From contig JACKHI010000001.1 in NCBI GenBank assembly GCA_020639075.1, positions 620,001 through 684,000 on the forward strand: 64,000 bases of DNA, given 5' to 3'. A model generated the notes under the pieces. It saw only the letters and a program-made list of their open reading frames with translations. It was not told where the DNA came from and ran no database searches. Within the stretch, counting starts at the first letter, position 1, and each line of letters begins with the position of its first letter. This DNA comes from Phycisphaerales bacterium (GTDB lineage Bacteria > Planctomycetota > Phycisphaerae > UBA1845 > UTPLA1). A program made the translations under genes and the position numbers. Positions 8,664 to 18,100 of this stretch are shown here, piece after piece.

Positions 8664-9371
8664 GTGAGCAGGTTATCGCACGAACAGGGGCGGAAATGCG
8701 CGATTTGCGGAAAGCACTTCGGTGTCCGCGATCTGATCCCGGGCGGTGTGATCCGTCCGGCCATCGCCAACGAGATACGCCTGGTTCATCCCGAGTGGTC
8801 CGCTGATCTATTCATCTGTCGGGACGATCTCGCCGTATTTCGCGGAAAGTACGTTCACTCGCTGCTCGAATCCGACAAAGGAGAACTCACATCGCTCGAA
8901 CAGGACGTGGTTCGGAGCCTACGTGAGCACGAACTGCTAGCCAGCAACGTCGACGCCGAAGCGGAACAGGATTGGACGTTCGGCCAGCGGCTCGCCGACA
9001 AGATCGCAGCATTCGGGGGCAGCTGGGCATTTCTGATCATCTTCGGCGTGTTCCTGCTCGTTTGGATCACGATGAACTCTCTGGTTCTGCTGTGGAAACC
9101 CGTCGACCCTTATCCCTATATTCTGCTTAATCTCCTCCTCTCATGCGTCGCCGCCATGCAGGCGCCGATCATCATGATGAGCCAGAATCGACAGGAGGCA
9201 AAGGACCGAGTGCGCGCGCAGCACGATTACCAAGTCAACCTCAAGGCGGAACTGGAGATCCGTCAGTTGCATGAGAAACTCGATCACTTGCTCTCACACC
9301 AATGGGAACGAATGGTCGAGATTCAGGAGGTGCAGATGGAACTGCTGTCGGAAATCGGCAAGTGTCGATAG
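8664..9371 (+). CDS. DUF1003 family membrane protein
   Basis: The product has 235 residues and starts at the GTG at 8664, with GGGAGG eight bases upstream. A Cys pair (CAICGKHF, residues 12-19) and a later CRDDL form an N-terminal metal-ribbon-like part. Two transmembrane helices follow (about residues 115-137 and 148-172) with the sequence FGGSWAFLIIF...W, SLDPYPYILLN-like loop and MQAPIIMMSQNRQ, the hallmark of DUF1003. A cytoplasmic coiled-coil tail (AKDRVRAQHDYQVNLKAELEIRQLHEKLD) ends the protein. The family has no established biochemical role. The gene lies 70 bases after the permease and 53 before the VIT1-like gene. Confidence 0.9.
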   Translation: MSRLSHEQGRKCAICGKHFGVRDLIPGGVIRPAIANEIRLVHPEWSADLFICRDDLAVFRGKYVHSLLESDKGELTSLEQDVVRSLREHELLASNVDAEAEQDWTFGQRLADKIAAFGGSWAFLIIFGVFLLVWITMNSLVLLWKPVDPYPYILLNLLLSCVAAMQAPIIMMSQNRQEAKDRVRAQHDYQVNLKAELEIRQLHEKLDHLLSHQWERMVEIQEVQMELLSEIGKCR

Positions 9372-9424
9372 CTCGCGCCGATGTCGCACCTCAATCTTGG
9401 CGAATCACTCTTGAAGTCACGCTC

Positions 9425-10120
9425 ATGCCAACCACAATTCACGTTGAGAAGCACTTTACCGCCGCAGAGTCGGTTCGAGACGTTGTCATCGGCATGGCTG
9501 ATGGTCTGACGGTTCCCTTCGCGCTTGCCGCCGGGCTTGCAGGCGCTGTCGGCACAACCAATGTGGTCGTCGTTGCAGGTCTCGCCGAAATTGCCGCCGG
9601 ATCAATCGCAATGGGATTGGGCGGCTACCTGGCTGCCAGGACCGACGCCGAACATTACGCCGCGGAGCGACTGCGCGAGCTCGAGGAAACCAACGAAGTG
9701 CCGGCGATCGAGCGGGAGGAAGTCGCCGGTATCTTCCGCGACTTCGGCGTACCTGACGATCATATCGCCGACGTCACGACCGCCATCTGCTCGAATAAGG
9801 AGCGATGGGTTGATTTCATGATGCGATTCGAGCTTGGATTGGAAAGACCGGAACCGGGCAGAGCTCGGCGCAGCGCTATCACAATCGCGATCTCATACAT
9901 CGTGGGCGGACTGATCCCACTGGCGCCGTACATGCTGCTTTCGAGCATTTCCAGCGCGTTTCTTGCGTCTGTCGTCGTGACACTATTGGCGCTGTTGATC
10001 TTTGGTGTCGTCAAGGCGACATACACGGGCGTCAATCCACTGCGAGGAGGTCTCCAAACGACTGTTGTCGGCGGTTTGGCAGCGGGTGCGGCTTATGCGA
10101 TCGCACGAATGATCAGTTGA
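9425..10120 (+). CDS. VIT1/CCC1-family iron/manganese transporter
   Basis: The start is the ATG at 9425 (231 residues), where the family begins (HFTAAESVRDVVIGMADGLTVPFALAAGL); an extension to 9302 would overlap the DUF1003 gene. Membrane helices pair around the conserved DGLTVPFALAAGL and the GSIAMGLGGYLAARTDAEHY segments, and a cytoplasmic helical hairpin rich in Glu (RELEETNEVPAIEREEV) holds the metal-binding acidic residues. Two further helices and the final GGLAAGAAYAIARMI complete the fold. Members export or sequester Fe2+ or Mn2+. It is encoded directly behind DUF1003, so transcription is probably shared. Confidence 0.9.
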   Translation: MPTTIHVEKHFTAAESVRDVVIGMADGLTVPFALAAGLAGAVGTTNVVVVAGLAEIAAGSIAMGLGGYLAARTDAEHYAAERLRELEETNEVPAIEREEVAGIFRDFGVPDDHIADVTTAICSNKERWVDFMMRFELGLERPEPGRARRSAITIAISYIVGGLIPLAPYMLLSSISSAFLASVVVTLLALLIFGVVKATYTGVNPLRGGLQTTVVGGLAAGAAYAIARMIS

Positions 10121-10158
10121 TCGCGGGCGCTCTTGATTGACGATCCGGCTGCCATGAC

Positions 10159-10800
10159 ATGATGAAACAGCTTGCCTTTACGATTACCATGGCCCTTGCA
10201 CTCTTTGTCGTCGCGGCGGCAAGCGACACGCTCTTTAATCGGATTTCTGACGCATCCCTGGATGCGGCCGGGCTATCCATGAACCACATCAGCGGGCTGC
10301 AGATCCATCGTATTATCACGAGCACGTTCCTGACGCATGGCGGCACCGTTTTCTGGCGGTCGTGGATCGCGCTGATTATCATCCTCGCACTGTGTGAACT
10401 GCGTATCGGTACCGCGCGAACCGCGGGCGCATTCTGGCTGGGGCACTTTCTGACTGTGATCGCAATGGCGCTGGTCATCGTACCTGTGCTGCGCTTGACG
10501 ACAGATGAAGCGGGCGCGATCGTCTACACGGCGATCGACGTCGGTCCATCGGCGGGCTATTTCACTTGCCTTGGCGTCGTCGTCGTGACGATTTCCAACC
10601 GCCGCCTGCGCGCGATCGTCTCGACTTGCATAGTGTTTGCACTGATTGCACTTTCACTCTGGCGATTCTCGTCGATTCGCGAGTCCCCACACGTTTTTCT
10701 CGCCGATTCGGCGCACGCCTTGGCCTTCATTGGAGGGGCCTTGGCGGCGCGCGGGCTGCGACTCAGGACTAAAACGCCTTCGACAGGACGACGGAGTTAG
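10159..10800 (+). CDS. Rhomboid-like polytopic membrane protein
   Basis: The product has 213 residues and about six hydrophobic helices. The sequence HRIITSTFLTHGG (residues 50-62) resembles the conserved region of rhomboid intramembrane proteases. A Ser in DVGPSAGYF (S131) followed by a helix, and a His in DSAHALAFIGGALAARG (H186), match the positions of the rhomboid catalytic Ser and His, though the Ser motif is GPSAG rather than the usual GxSG. It is therefore a divergent rhomboid, or a rhombosortase-like protein, or an inactive relative. It begins 38 bases after the VIT1-like gene. Confidence 0.55.
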   Translation: MMKQLAFTITMALALFVVAAASDTLFNRISDASLDAAGLSMNHISGLQIHRIITSTFLTHGGTVFWRSWIALIIILALCELRIGTARTAGAFWLGHFLTVIAMALVIVPVLRLTTDEAGAIVYTAIDVGPSAGYFTCLGVVVVTISNRRLRAIVSTCIVFALIALSLWRFSSIRESPHVFLADSAHALAFIGGALAARGLRLRTKTPSTGRRS

Positions 10801-11174
10801 CACGCGACGATCCGTGCGCGAGCGCGGCGGCCCTACTTACCGGCCGCATTCAAGCACGACTCCGAGCAGCATTGCCTGTCCACTGCTTTGGACGGTAGGT
10901 GGTGCGTCCTGTCAGCGCAGCTCCTCCTTTCATGACGATATGAATGGAGTCTATTCCTTCCCAGGCGAGCAAGACGGATGCCAAGTCTGTAAAGATCTTG
11001 TATCCCGAATTCCCCCGACCAATGGATGCTCAGCTAAAGGCTCGGATCGAATTCCCCGCGACTTTTTTTCGCGAAGATCGCCGCGCGTGTCTATAGTATC
11101 GTGACGTACTGAAAGGACGACGCATTCGCGTTTCCTGACCAATCCGGCAACGATGCGTCGTATGCAACTACGAG
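10801..11174. other. Intergenic region, no gene seen
   Basis: About 370 bases between the rhomboid-like gene and the proton ATPase, with no supported coding frame. A stretch of seven T near 11063-11071 is embedded between CGCG motifs (CGCGACTTTTTTTCGCG), which could act as a termination signal, but no convincing stem precedes it. It probably contains the ATPase promoter. Confidence 0.35.
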
Positions 11175-13634
11175 ATGGTCGCACACACACAGCAAGGGCA
11201 CGTGAATTCGCGAGAACCTGGCGTTTCGACGAACAAGTCTCCGCCCACGTCTGACGGATTGGCACAGACTGAAGCAGATCAGAGGCTGGAGCAGTACGGC
11301 TATAACGAACTCGCCGAGGTAAGGCACAGTTCGATCGCAGCCTTCCTCTCCCATTTCTGGGGACCGATTCCGTGGATGATCGAAACCGCGGCACTCTTGT
11401 CCGCTCTGGTTCGGCATTGGGCGGACTTTGCCATCGTGCTTGTCCTGTTGCTTGCGAATGCAGTCGTCGGATTCTGGGAGGAGTTCCAGGCGGGTAACGC
11501 CATCGCGGCTCTGAAGGCGAACCTCGCAATGAAGGCGCGCGTGAAGCGGGACCATCAATGGAAGGAAGTGCCTGCCCGCGAACTTGTCCCCGGCGATTTG
11601 ATTCGACTCCGGCTCGGCGACATCGTGCCGGCCGACGCCAGACTCTGTGCCGGCGATCCGGTCGAAGTCGACCAGTCCGCACTGACCGGCGAATCGCTTC
11701 CGGTTGAGAAACAGACCGACGAGACAATATTCTCAGGCTCAATCTTGAAACGGGGCGAAATCGACGCCGTGGTTTCGGCGACGGGCACGGCAACGAACTT
11801 CGGCAAGACGGCCCAGCTCGTAGAGTCGACGCAACGCCCCAGTCATTTTCAAAAAGCCGTCCTCAAGATCGGCGACTATCTGATCGTCCTCGCAGTCATA
11901 CTCGTTGTCCTGATTGTCATTGTCGCCATTTTCCGCGGCGATCGGTTTGCAGGCACGCTTCAATTTGCGCTTGTCCTGACAGTTGCTGCGATTCCGGTGG
12001 CAATGCCCACTGTCCTATCGGTCACGATGGCCGCCGGCGCTCGCGTATTGGCGAAGAAGCGGGCGATCGTGAGCCGTCTGGCGGCCATCGAGGAACTGGC
12101 GGGCATGGACGTCCTCTGTTCGGACAAGACCGGTACGCTGACTCAGAACAAGCTCGCTCTCGGCGAACCATTTTGTGTGGATAATGCAAAGGCGGAAGAC
12201 GTCCTGCTGACGGCCGCCCTCGCGTCGCGTTCCGAGGACAACGACGCGATCGACGCGGCTGTCCTTGCCGGTTTGAAGAACGCCGACGCACTCAATCGCC
12301 AGGAGGTGCTCCAATTCGTTCCGTTCGACCCGGTCGGCAAGCGAACGGAAGCAACGATCAAAGGGCCGGACGGCGTCCAATTCAAGGCAAGCAAAGGGGC
12401 GCCGCAGGTCATTATGAAGCTCGTGGGGGACGCGAGTCGAATTCAGGCCGACGTGGAAAGAGCGATCAACGACTTTGCCGCACGGGGCTTTCGCTCGCTC
12501 GGCGTCGCCCGGACGATCGACGGCGATCGATGGCAATTCCTTGGGGTCTTGCCGCTGTCCGACCCGCCGCGTGAGGATTCGAAGTCCACGATTGAGAAGG
12601 CCCGAACGATGGGCGTCCACGTCAAGATGGTAACGGGCGACCAAGTCGCCATCGCGAAGGAGATTGCCAATCAAGTCGGACTCGGCACGAACATTCTCGA
12701 TGCGAGCCTGTTCGGCGACACACCGCAACACGAAAGTGGTCAACTGGCCGAATCGATCGAAACCGCCGACGGCTTCGCGCAGGTATTCCCGGAACACAAG
12801 TACCATATCGTCGAGACGTTCCAGAAGCACGGTCACATCACGGGCATGACCGGTGACGGCGTCAATGACGCCCCCGCCCTGAAAAAAGCCGATGCGGGCA
12901 TCGCCGTATCCGGGGCAACAGACGCCGCTCGCGCCGCGGCGGACATTGTTTTATTGAGCCCGGGGCTGTCGGTCATTATCGACGCCATTCAGGAAAGCCG
13001 AAGGGCGTTCCAGCGAATGAACAGCTACGCGATTTACCGAATCACGGAGACGATCCGTGTTCTGCTGTTCATGACGTTGTCGATCCTTGTCTTCAACTTC
13101 TATCCGGTAACGGCCGTCATGATCGTCATGCTGGCGTTGCTCAATGACGGACCGATTCTCGCAATCGCGTACGACCGGGTCCAAAGTGCAAACAGCCCGG
13201 AATCTTGGAACATGCATCGCGTCCTGGGGATGTCGACCGTGCTCGGCATCGCCGGCGTCATTGCCTCATTCGGCCTGTTCTATCTGGGCGAAAGGACGTT
13301 CGGCCTGAGTCGGGACGTGCTTCAGACATTCATGTTTCTCAAGCTCGCCGTCGCGGGTCATCTGACAATTTTCGTCACACGCGCACGGGGTCCGTTCTGG
13401 TCCATGATGCCTGCGCCGATATTGCTATGGTCCGCGATTGCCACCAAGATCCTCGCAACATGCGCCGCCGTCTACGGCTGGTTCATGGTCCCAATCGGAT
13501 GGAAGTGGGCCCTCATCATCTGGGGCTACGCACTGATCTGGTTTCTGATTAACGACGGCATCAAACTCGTTACGTATCGGGTTCTCGATCCGAATCAGCC
13601 GTCCTTGTTGACCTGTCAACACGGCAAGGGTTGA
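11175..13634 (+). CDS. Plasma-membrane proton-efflux P-type ATPase (P3A)
   Basis: The product has 819 residues, the normal length for P3A H+-ATPases. The N-terminal cation-ATPase segment (GLAQTEADQRLEQYGYNEL) is followed by the actuator domain with ALTGESLPVEKQ near residue 170. DKTGTLTQNK holds the phosphorylated D317, and MTGDGVNDAPALK lies near residue 560. The membrane half carries the P3A-typical IPVAMPTVLSVTMA and the C-terminal helices. It pumps protons outward with ATP and so drives secondary transport and cytoplasmic pH control. A GTG ten codons downstream with AAGGG just before it is an alternative start. It belongs to the plus-strand ion-transport group. Confidence 0.95.
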   Translation: MVAHTQQGHVNSREPGVSTNKSPPTSDGLAQTEADQRLEQYGYNELAEVRHSSIAAFLSHFWGPIPWMIETAALLSALVRHWADFAIVLVLLLANAVVGFWEEFQAGNAIAALKANLAMKARVKRDHQWKEVPARELVPGDLIRLRLGDIVPADARLCAGDPVEVDQSALTGESLPVEKQTDETIFSGSILKRGEIDAVVSATGTATNFGKTAQLVESTQRPSHFQKAVLKIGDYLIVLAVILVVLIVIVAIFRGDRFAGTLQFALVLTVAAIPVAMPTVLSVTMAAGARVLAKKRAIVSRLAAIEELAGMDVLCSDKTGTLTQNKLALGEPFCVDNAKAEDVLLTAALASRSEDNDAIDAAVLAGLKNADALNRQEVLQFVPFDPVGKRTEATIKGPDGVQFKASKGAPQVIMKLVGDASRIQADVERAINDFAARGFRSLGVARTIDGDRWQFLGVLPLSDPPREDSKSTIEKARTMGVHVKMVTGDQVAIAKEIANQVGLGTNILDASLFGDTPQHESGQLAESIETADGFAQVFPEHKYHIVETFQKHGHITGMTGDGVNDAPALKKADAGIAVSGATDAARAAADIVLLSPGLSVIIDAIQESRRAFQRMNSYAIYRITETIRVLLFMTLSILVFNFYPVTAVMIVMLALLNDGPILAIAYDRVQSANSPESWNMHRVLGMSTVLGIAGVIASFGLFYLGERTFGLSRDVLQTFMFLKLAVAGHLTIFVTRARGPFWSMMPAPILLWSAIATKILATCAAVYGWFMVPIGWKWALIIWGYALIWFLINDGIKLVTYRVLDPNQPSLLTCQHGKG

Positions 13635-13792
13635 ATGGTATTTGTCAAACAGTGCGTCATGGCGAACACGACGTGACAAAACGACCAGCCGCGCGGTTTG
13701 ACGAACGCGCTAAAGCGCGATGTTGATTCGTGCTTTGACGCGACGGCTCGGTCCGATCACACGAAAGTCGTCGCCTGCAAACCAAGGCCGCC

Positions 13793-15046
13793 ATGTTTGC
13801 TGACACTTTGAAGCACGTCGCCGAGAAGGACATTGCCCTCGCCATCTTCGCCCTGACCTATCTCGGCATTGCGGCCGGTCGCGTTCCCGGGTTGAAACTG
13901 GATCGCACAGGGATCGTCATGCTCGGCGCGATCTCCGTCATGGTTTTCGGCGGAATGCCGACAACTGAGGTCATCGAGTTCATTGATTGGCCGACGATTC
14001 TGTTGTTGTTCGGCTTTTTCGTCATCTCCGCGCAATTGCGGCTGTCAGGGTTTTTTGACACTGTCGCCAACCGTGTCGCCCAGCGAATCGGAAACCCTGC
14101 CCGCTTCCTTTGGATGCTGATGCTGGCGACAGCGAGTCTGTCCGCCTTCCTGAACCACGACATCGTGTGCGTCGCTTTTGCGCCGATCGTCGCCGTTGCA
14201 CTTCAACGACGGCGGCTCAATCCGATTCCGTTTCTTGTCGCCCTCGCGATCGCGAGCAACATCGGCGCGGCCGCGACGATCGTCGGTAATCCACAAGATA
14301 TGATGATCGCACAGGTTGCGGGCCTCGAGTTTGGCCACTACGTCCTTTGGAGCTTCGTGCCAGTGTCGTTTGCCCTGGTCAGCGCTTACGGGATCATCTG
14401 GCTGCTTTCACGCCGGCGAATGGAAACACCGGCAATTGCGATAGCCGAGATAACGTCGCCGCCGTTTCCGTTCAATCGGCCTCATACGATCAAGGGGTTG
14501 ATCATCCTCGGCATCGTCATTCTGTTGTTCTTTACCCCGCTTCCAAAGGAGCTGATTGCACTGACCGCCGCGGGCATTCATCTCGCCAGCCGAAAATTTA
14601 GCACCGAGGACATTCTGAAGCAGGTTAACTGGCCGATACTTGTTCTGTTCATGGGCCTTTTCATCGTGACTGGAGCGTTTCAGACGACAGGCTATGGAAC
14701 CGATGCCGTGCAATGGCTCAAGGAGCACGGCTTGCAGATGCAGTCGTCGCCGATCCTGGCCATCGTAACAGCAGCACTCTCCAACCTGATCAACAACTCC
14801 GCCGCCGTCATGTTGCTTTTGAAAGTCGCAAGTGTCGCTCAACCGCCGGCCGCTTACGTACTGGCGCTGGCCAACAGCTTTGGCGGAAGCCTGTTCGTCG
14901 TCGGCAGCGTATCCAACATTATCGTTGTGCAACAGGCCCGCGAAATGGGAATCGAAGTTTCATTCCGCGAATTCGCTCGACTCGGCGTTCCCGTTACGCT
15001 GGTGGCGCTATCGGGGTTGATTGGATGGGTCATGCTGATCGGTTGA
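13793..15046 (+). CDS. SLC13/ArsB/CitM-type anion permease
   Basis: The product has 417 residues and about eleven membrane helices in two homologous halves. The first half has the intramembrane motif SAFLNHDIVCVAFAPIV and AAATIVGNPQDMMIA. The second has VTAALSNLINNSAAVMLL and SFGGSLFVVGSVSNIIVVQQA. These are the paired NxxD-P/GNP-type hairpins of the ion-transporter superfamily that includes SLC13, ArsB and NhaD. Likely a Na+- or H+-coupled anion or arsenite/dicarboxylate transporter; the substrate cannot be told. AAGG lies seven bases before the ATG. It follows the proton ATPase by about 160 bases and converges with the giant membrane protein gene. Confidence 0.8.
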   Translation: MFADTLKHVAEKDIALAIFALTYLGIAAGRVPGLKLDRTGIVMLGAISVMVFGGMPTTEVIEFIDWPTILLLFGFFVISAQLRLSGFFDTVANRVAQRIGNPARFLWMLMLATASLSAFLNHDIVCVAFAPIVAVALQRRRLNPIPFLVALAIASNIGAAATIVGNPQDMMIAQVAGLEFGHYVLWSFVPVSFALVSAYGIIWLLSRRRMETPAIAIAEITSPPFPFNRPHTIKGLIILGIVILLFFTPLPKELIALTAAGIHLASRKFSTEDILKQVNWPILVLFMGLFIVTGAFQTTGYGTDAVQWLKEHGLQMQSSPILAIVTAALSNLINNSAAVMLLLKVASVAQPPAAYVLALANSFGGSLFVVGSVSNIIVVQQAREMGIEVSFREFARLGVPVTLVALSGLIGWVMLIG

Positions 15047-15154
15047 CCTGGTCGTGGAGCGGCGGGATTGAAATGACGCACGGCGTTGCGCTCGCACCGG
15101 CGCACGAGCGTCGCGATCTTCCCCCGAAGTCGCCCAGCGCAACTCGGCCCGCGT

Positions 15155-18100
15155 TCAACCCTGCCATTCCCTGACATCGCGCAGCACGGCGGTCATCTCC
15201 GTCCGCTTTTTCTCGAAGAGCGCGAAGAGCGTGATGATCAGCGCGCCAAGACCGATGCCGGCGACGTACCAGACCCAGGTCCAACCCAAGTCGGCCGCGG
15301 CGTGCCAGACAATCGTCAGCAAAGAGACGCAGAGGAAGCCCGTTCCCAACTGAAGAAACGAGAGCATCCGGAAGCCGATTCCGACGAGAATTCCGGCGAC
15401 GGACAAGCCGCCTAGTACGAGCGGCAACCATGGGGCATCTGCGACGCCGATCAGAAAGATGTCAGCCGTTGACGAGACATAGATGGCAATCAAACCACCA
15501 TAGTTAATTGCCTTTCGCTGCACCTCGCTGAGTTGAGACCGACTCAGGTGTCCGGCGGCGAGCACGGCCAGCGCCGGGGGAATGAACCAGAGTTGCGGGT
15601 GTCGAGTGATGTCGAGCGTTCCGGTATGGTGGAGCCAATACCAAAGTGCACCTGTGAAGAGGAACGATGCGACGAGGCCGAAAAACGGAGATCGCCTCAG
15701 GGACGCAACCACCGCGTAAAACGTACCTGCCGTGAGCAAGATAATCGTGTAGTGCACGCTGGATGCCGCGAGGAATATCTCGAGCAACGCGAGCGCCGGC
15801 AGAAAGAGCCCGGTACGGCCAAGCGGTCTTGCAAGCACCGGCAGCCCTTTGCGTTCAAGGAGTTCACCCGCGAACATCGCCAGGAATGCAAGGCCCATGA
15901 CGAGTACGGGCCAGTATTGTGTAATGATGCCCGTAAAGAGCCACGGCATCGTCGCGCGGATATGGAATCCCAAGAGAGTCGCCATGACTTCCGCTGCGTA
16001 CATGTACGTCCCGCGATAGGCGACGGGCGACTGCCACGGGTCGAATCGATCTCGAAGCGCAAAGAAGACCAAAGCGACAACGAGCAACGCGATGGCGGCG
16101 AGCATGGCCACGCGAATCGCAGGTTCGACATGCATGACGGCGTGCTGCATGACGCCGCGAACGTTCTCGAACGTGACGACGCCCATCCCCGCCGCACCCA
16201 CAACGGCAAAGACAACGGCCGCTGGTCGAAGTGCAGCGCGGAACGGCCGAGTGGATCCCAGCAACGCCGTGAGTACCGCGGCGAGCAGAATCATGCACGT
16301 CTTCGAGATGACGACCAGCATAGCGCGCTGGAATACGCCGGCCGCGACGTCGGGCGGAAGCAGTGACCAAGTCAGCAGAATGACGCCGAGGCCGATTGCT
16401 TGCAGGCCAAGGACAGTCCAGTGTTTGGCGCTTTCCCCATACGCGAACGTGAACATACCCGCCGCGCAGATAAAGGGGACGAGGGCGGTAAGCACCCTTA
16501 TTCCGAACTGTGGATTCGTCAGGCAGACATAGGTTGCCAGGACGCAGGAGACAAGCGTCAGCGTCAAATGCGACAGGGACAGCCAAGCGCCCGCGACTCG
16601 GACAATCTTCGAGTTCGTGGATCTGATCGTTCCCCATCGCCAGATCGCGACGGTCAGAATCGAATACATGCTCAGTTCGAGCGAGAGAATCCACGAAAGT
16701 GACTTGGGAGCCACATGGAATTGAGCCGTCGCGAGTACGAGGCCGGCGAGCCCCAGGCTGTAGAGGCCGGCCAGTGCATGATCGAGTTCATCGAGGATGA
16801 CGCATGCGAGCAGCAGGAATGCGACGGCAGACCAGGCAGTCCATACGGCGGGCGTGACGTTGACGATCGATTGCGACGTGATCGCAGTGGCCAGTGCGCC
16901 CACAGTGATGACGGCCAACACAACCAATCCAGTCATCGCGGCAAACTGATGAAGCGCGAATGGCTTCCTGTCTCCCGCCGCCAAGAGCTTGGGGCGCAGG
17001 AATTTTCGCTCCACCCAGATCCAAATCACTCCCATCGCTGCCAGCGCCGCGAGGTTCACACATGCCAAGTCTGGCAGCCCGTCGGCGGCGAGCGGCGGTA
17101 AGGCACTGCCATGGAAATGAACCCAGACAAGGCTTGCGGCGGCGCATAGTTCGATCGCCGCGACGAACGCAGTGGCGCGGCGCGGTTGCCAGACGGCCGC
17201 CCCCGCGGCTGTTGCGCACATCGCAACACAAAGTCCGGCGGACCACCAAGGACGTTGTGGGTCGTCGATTGTGCCGCGAATCGCCAGAAATGTTCCAAGC
17301 AGAATGCAGGCCTGTACCATCGCACCGATCGTCGAACGGAGCCGCACGAGGCGAGCCGACCACTCGGGGGTCAGTCGATCGAGTGCCGCGCTTCGCGAGG
17401 CGGTTACGGAAGTACTGCACTCTGGACACTTGCCGCCGCGTCCGAGGCTTCTGAGGTTATATCCGCAGGAATCGCAGGTGAGATCATGAACAATGACGTC
17501 GTCCGTGGACGACGCGGCGCTGACCGCTTCCTGCCAGCCTGCACCGATATAGGCGCGAACTTCGTAACGGCCGACGACCAATCGGAGTATTCCTGAAAGA
17601 CCGAGACCGATCATGAGCGTGTGGTACGTCTGCCATCCACCGTTGTCCCAGCCCATGGACGAGACGCCCGACGCGAGCAGCACGACGGCGAAGAGCAGCC
17701 AGAGTGTGTTTCGCCCCGCGTAACTCGCAATATTGCGACGATCCGCCAAATGAATCGCCGATTCCGTCAGTACGATCGCCAACACACTCCAGACGGACCC
17801 GACTTGGTTCACGATTGGAGCGAGCGTTACGGGCGAAAGCGCTATCGCAGCAGCCGAAAGCACCAGAACAACGCTGTTTGCACTGCGGAAAACGTAAAGC
17901 GGCCATAAAGGCAGCGTGGACGTCGCGCTCGATATCGGCGATCGGACCTGGCGGAGAAAATTGCAGACGAGTATCACGCCTGCAAAGACTATGGCGTTGA
18001 GTTGGACGAGCCAGACGACATCTGGATAGGTTGTGAGTCCCGTGCGGATACGCAGCGTCTCTTCGGTACATGTCACGGCCGCGCATGCGAGAAATCCCGC

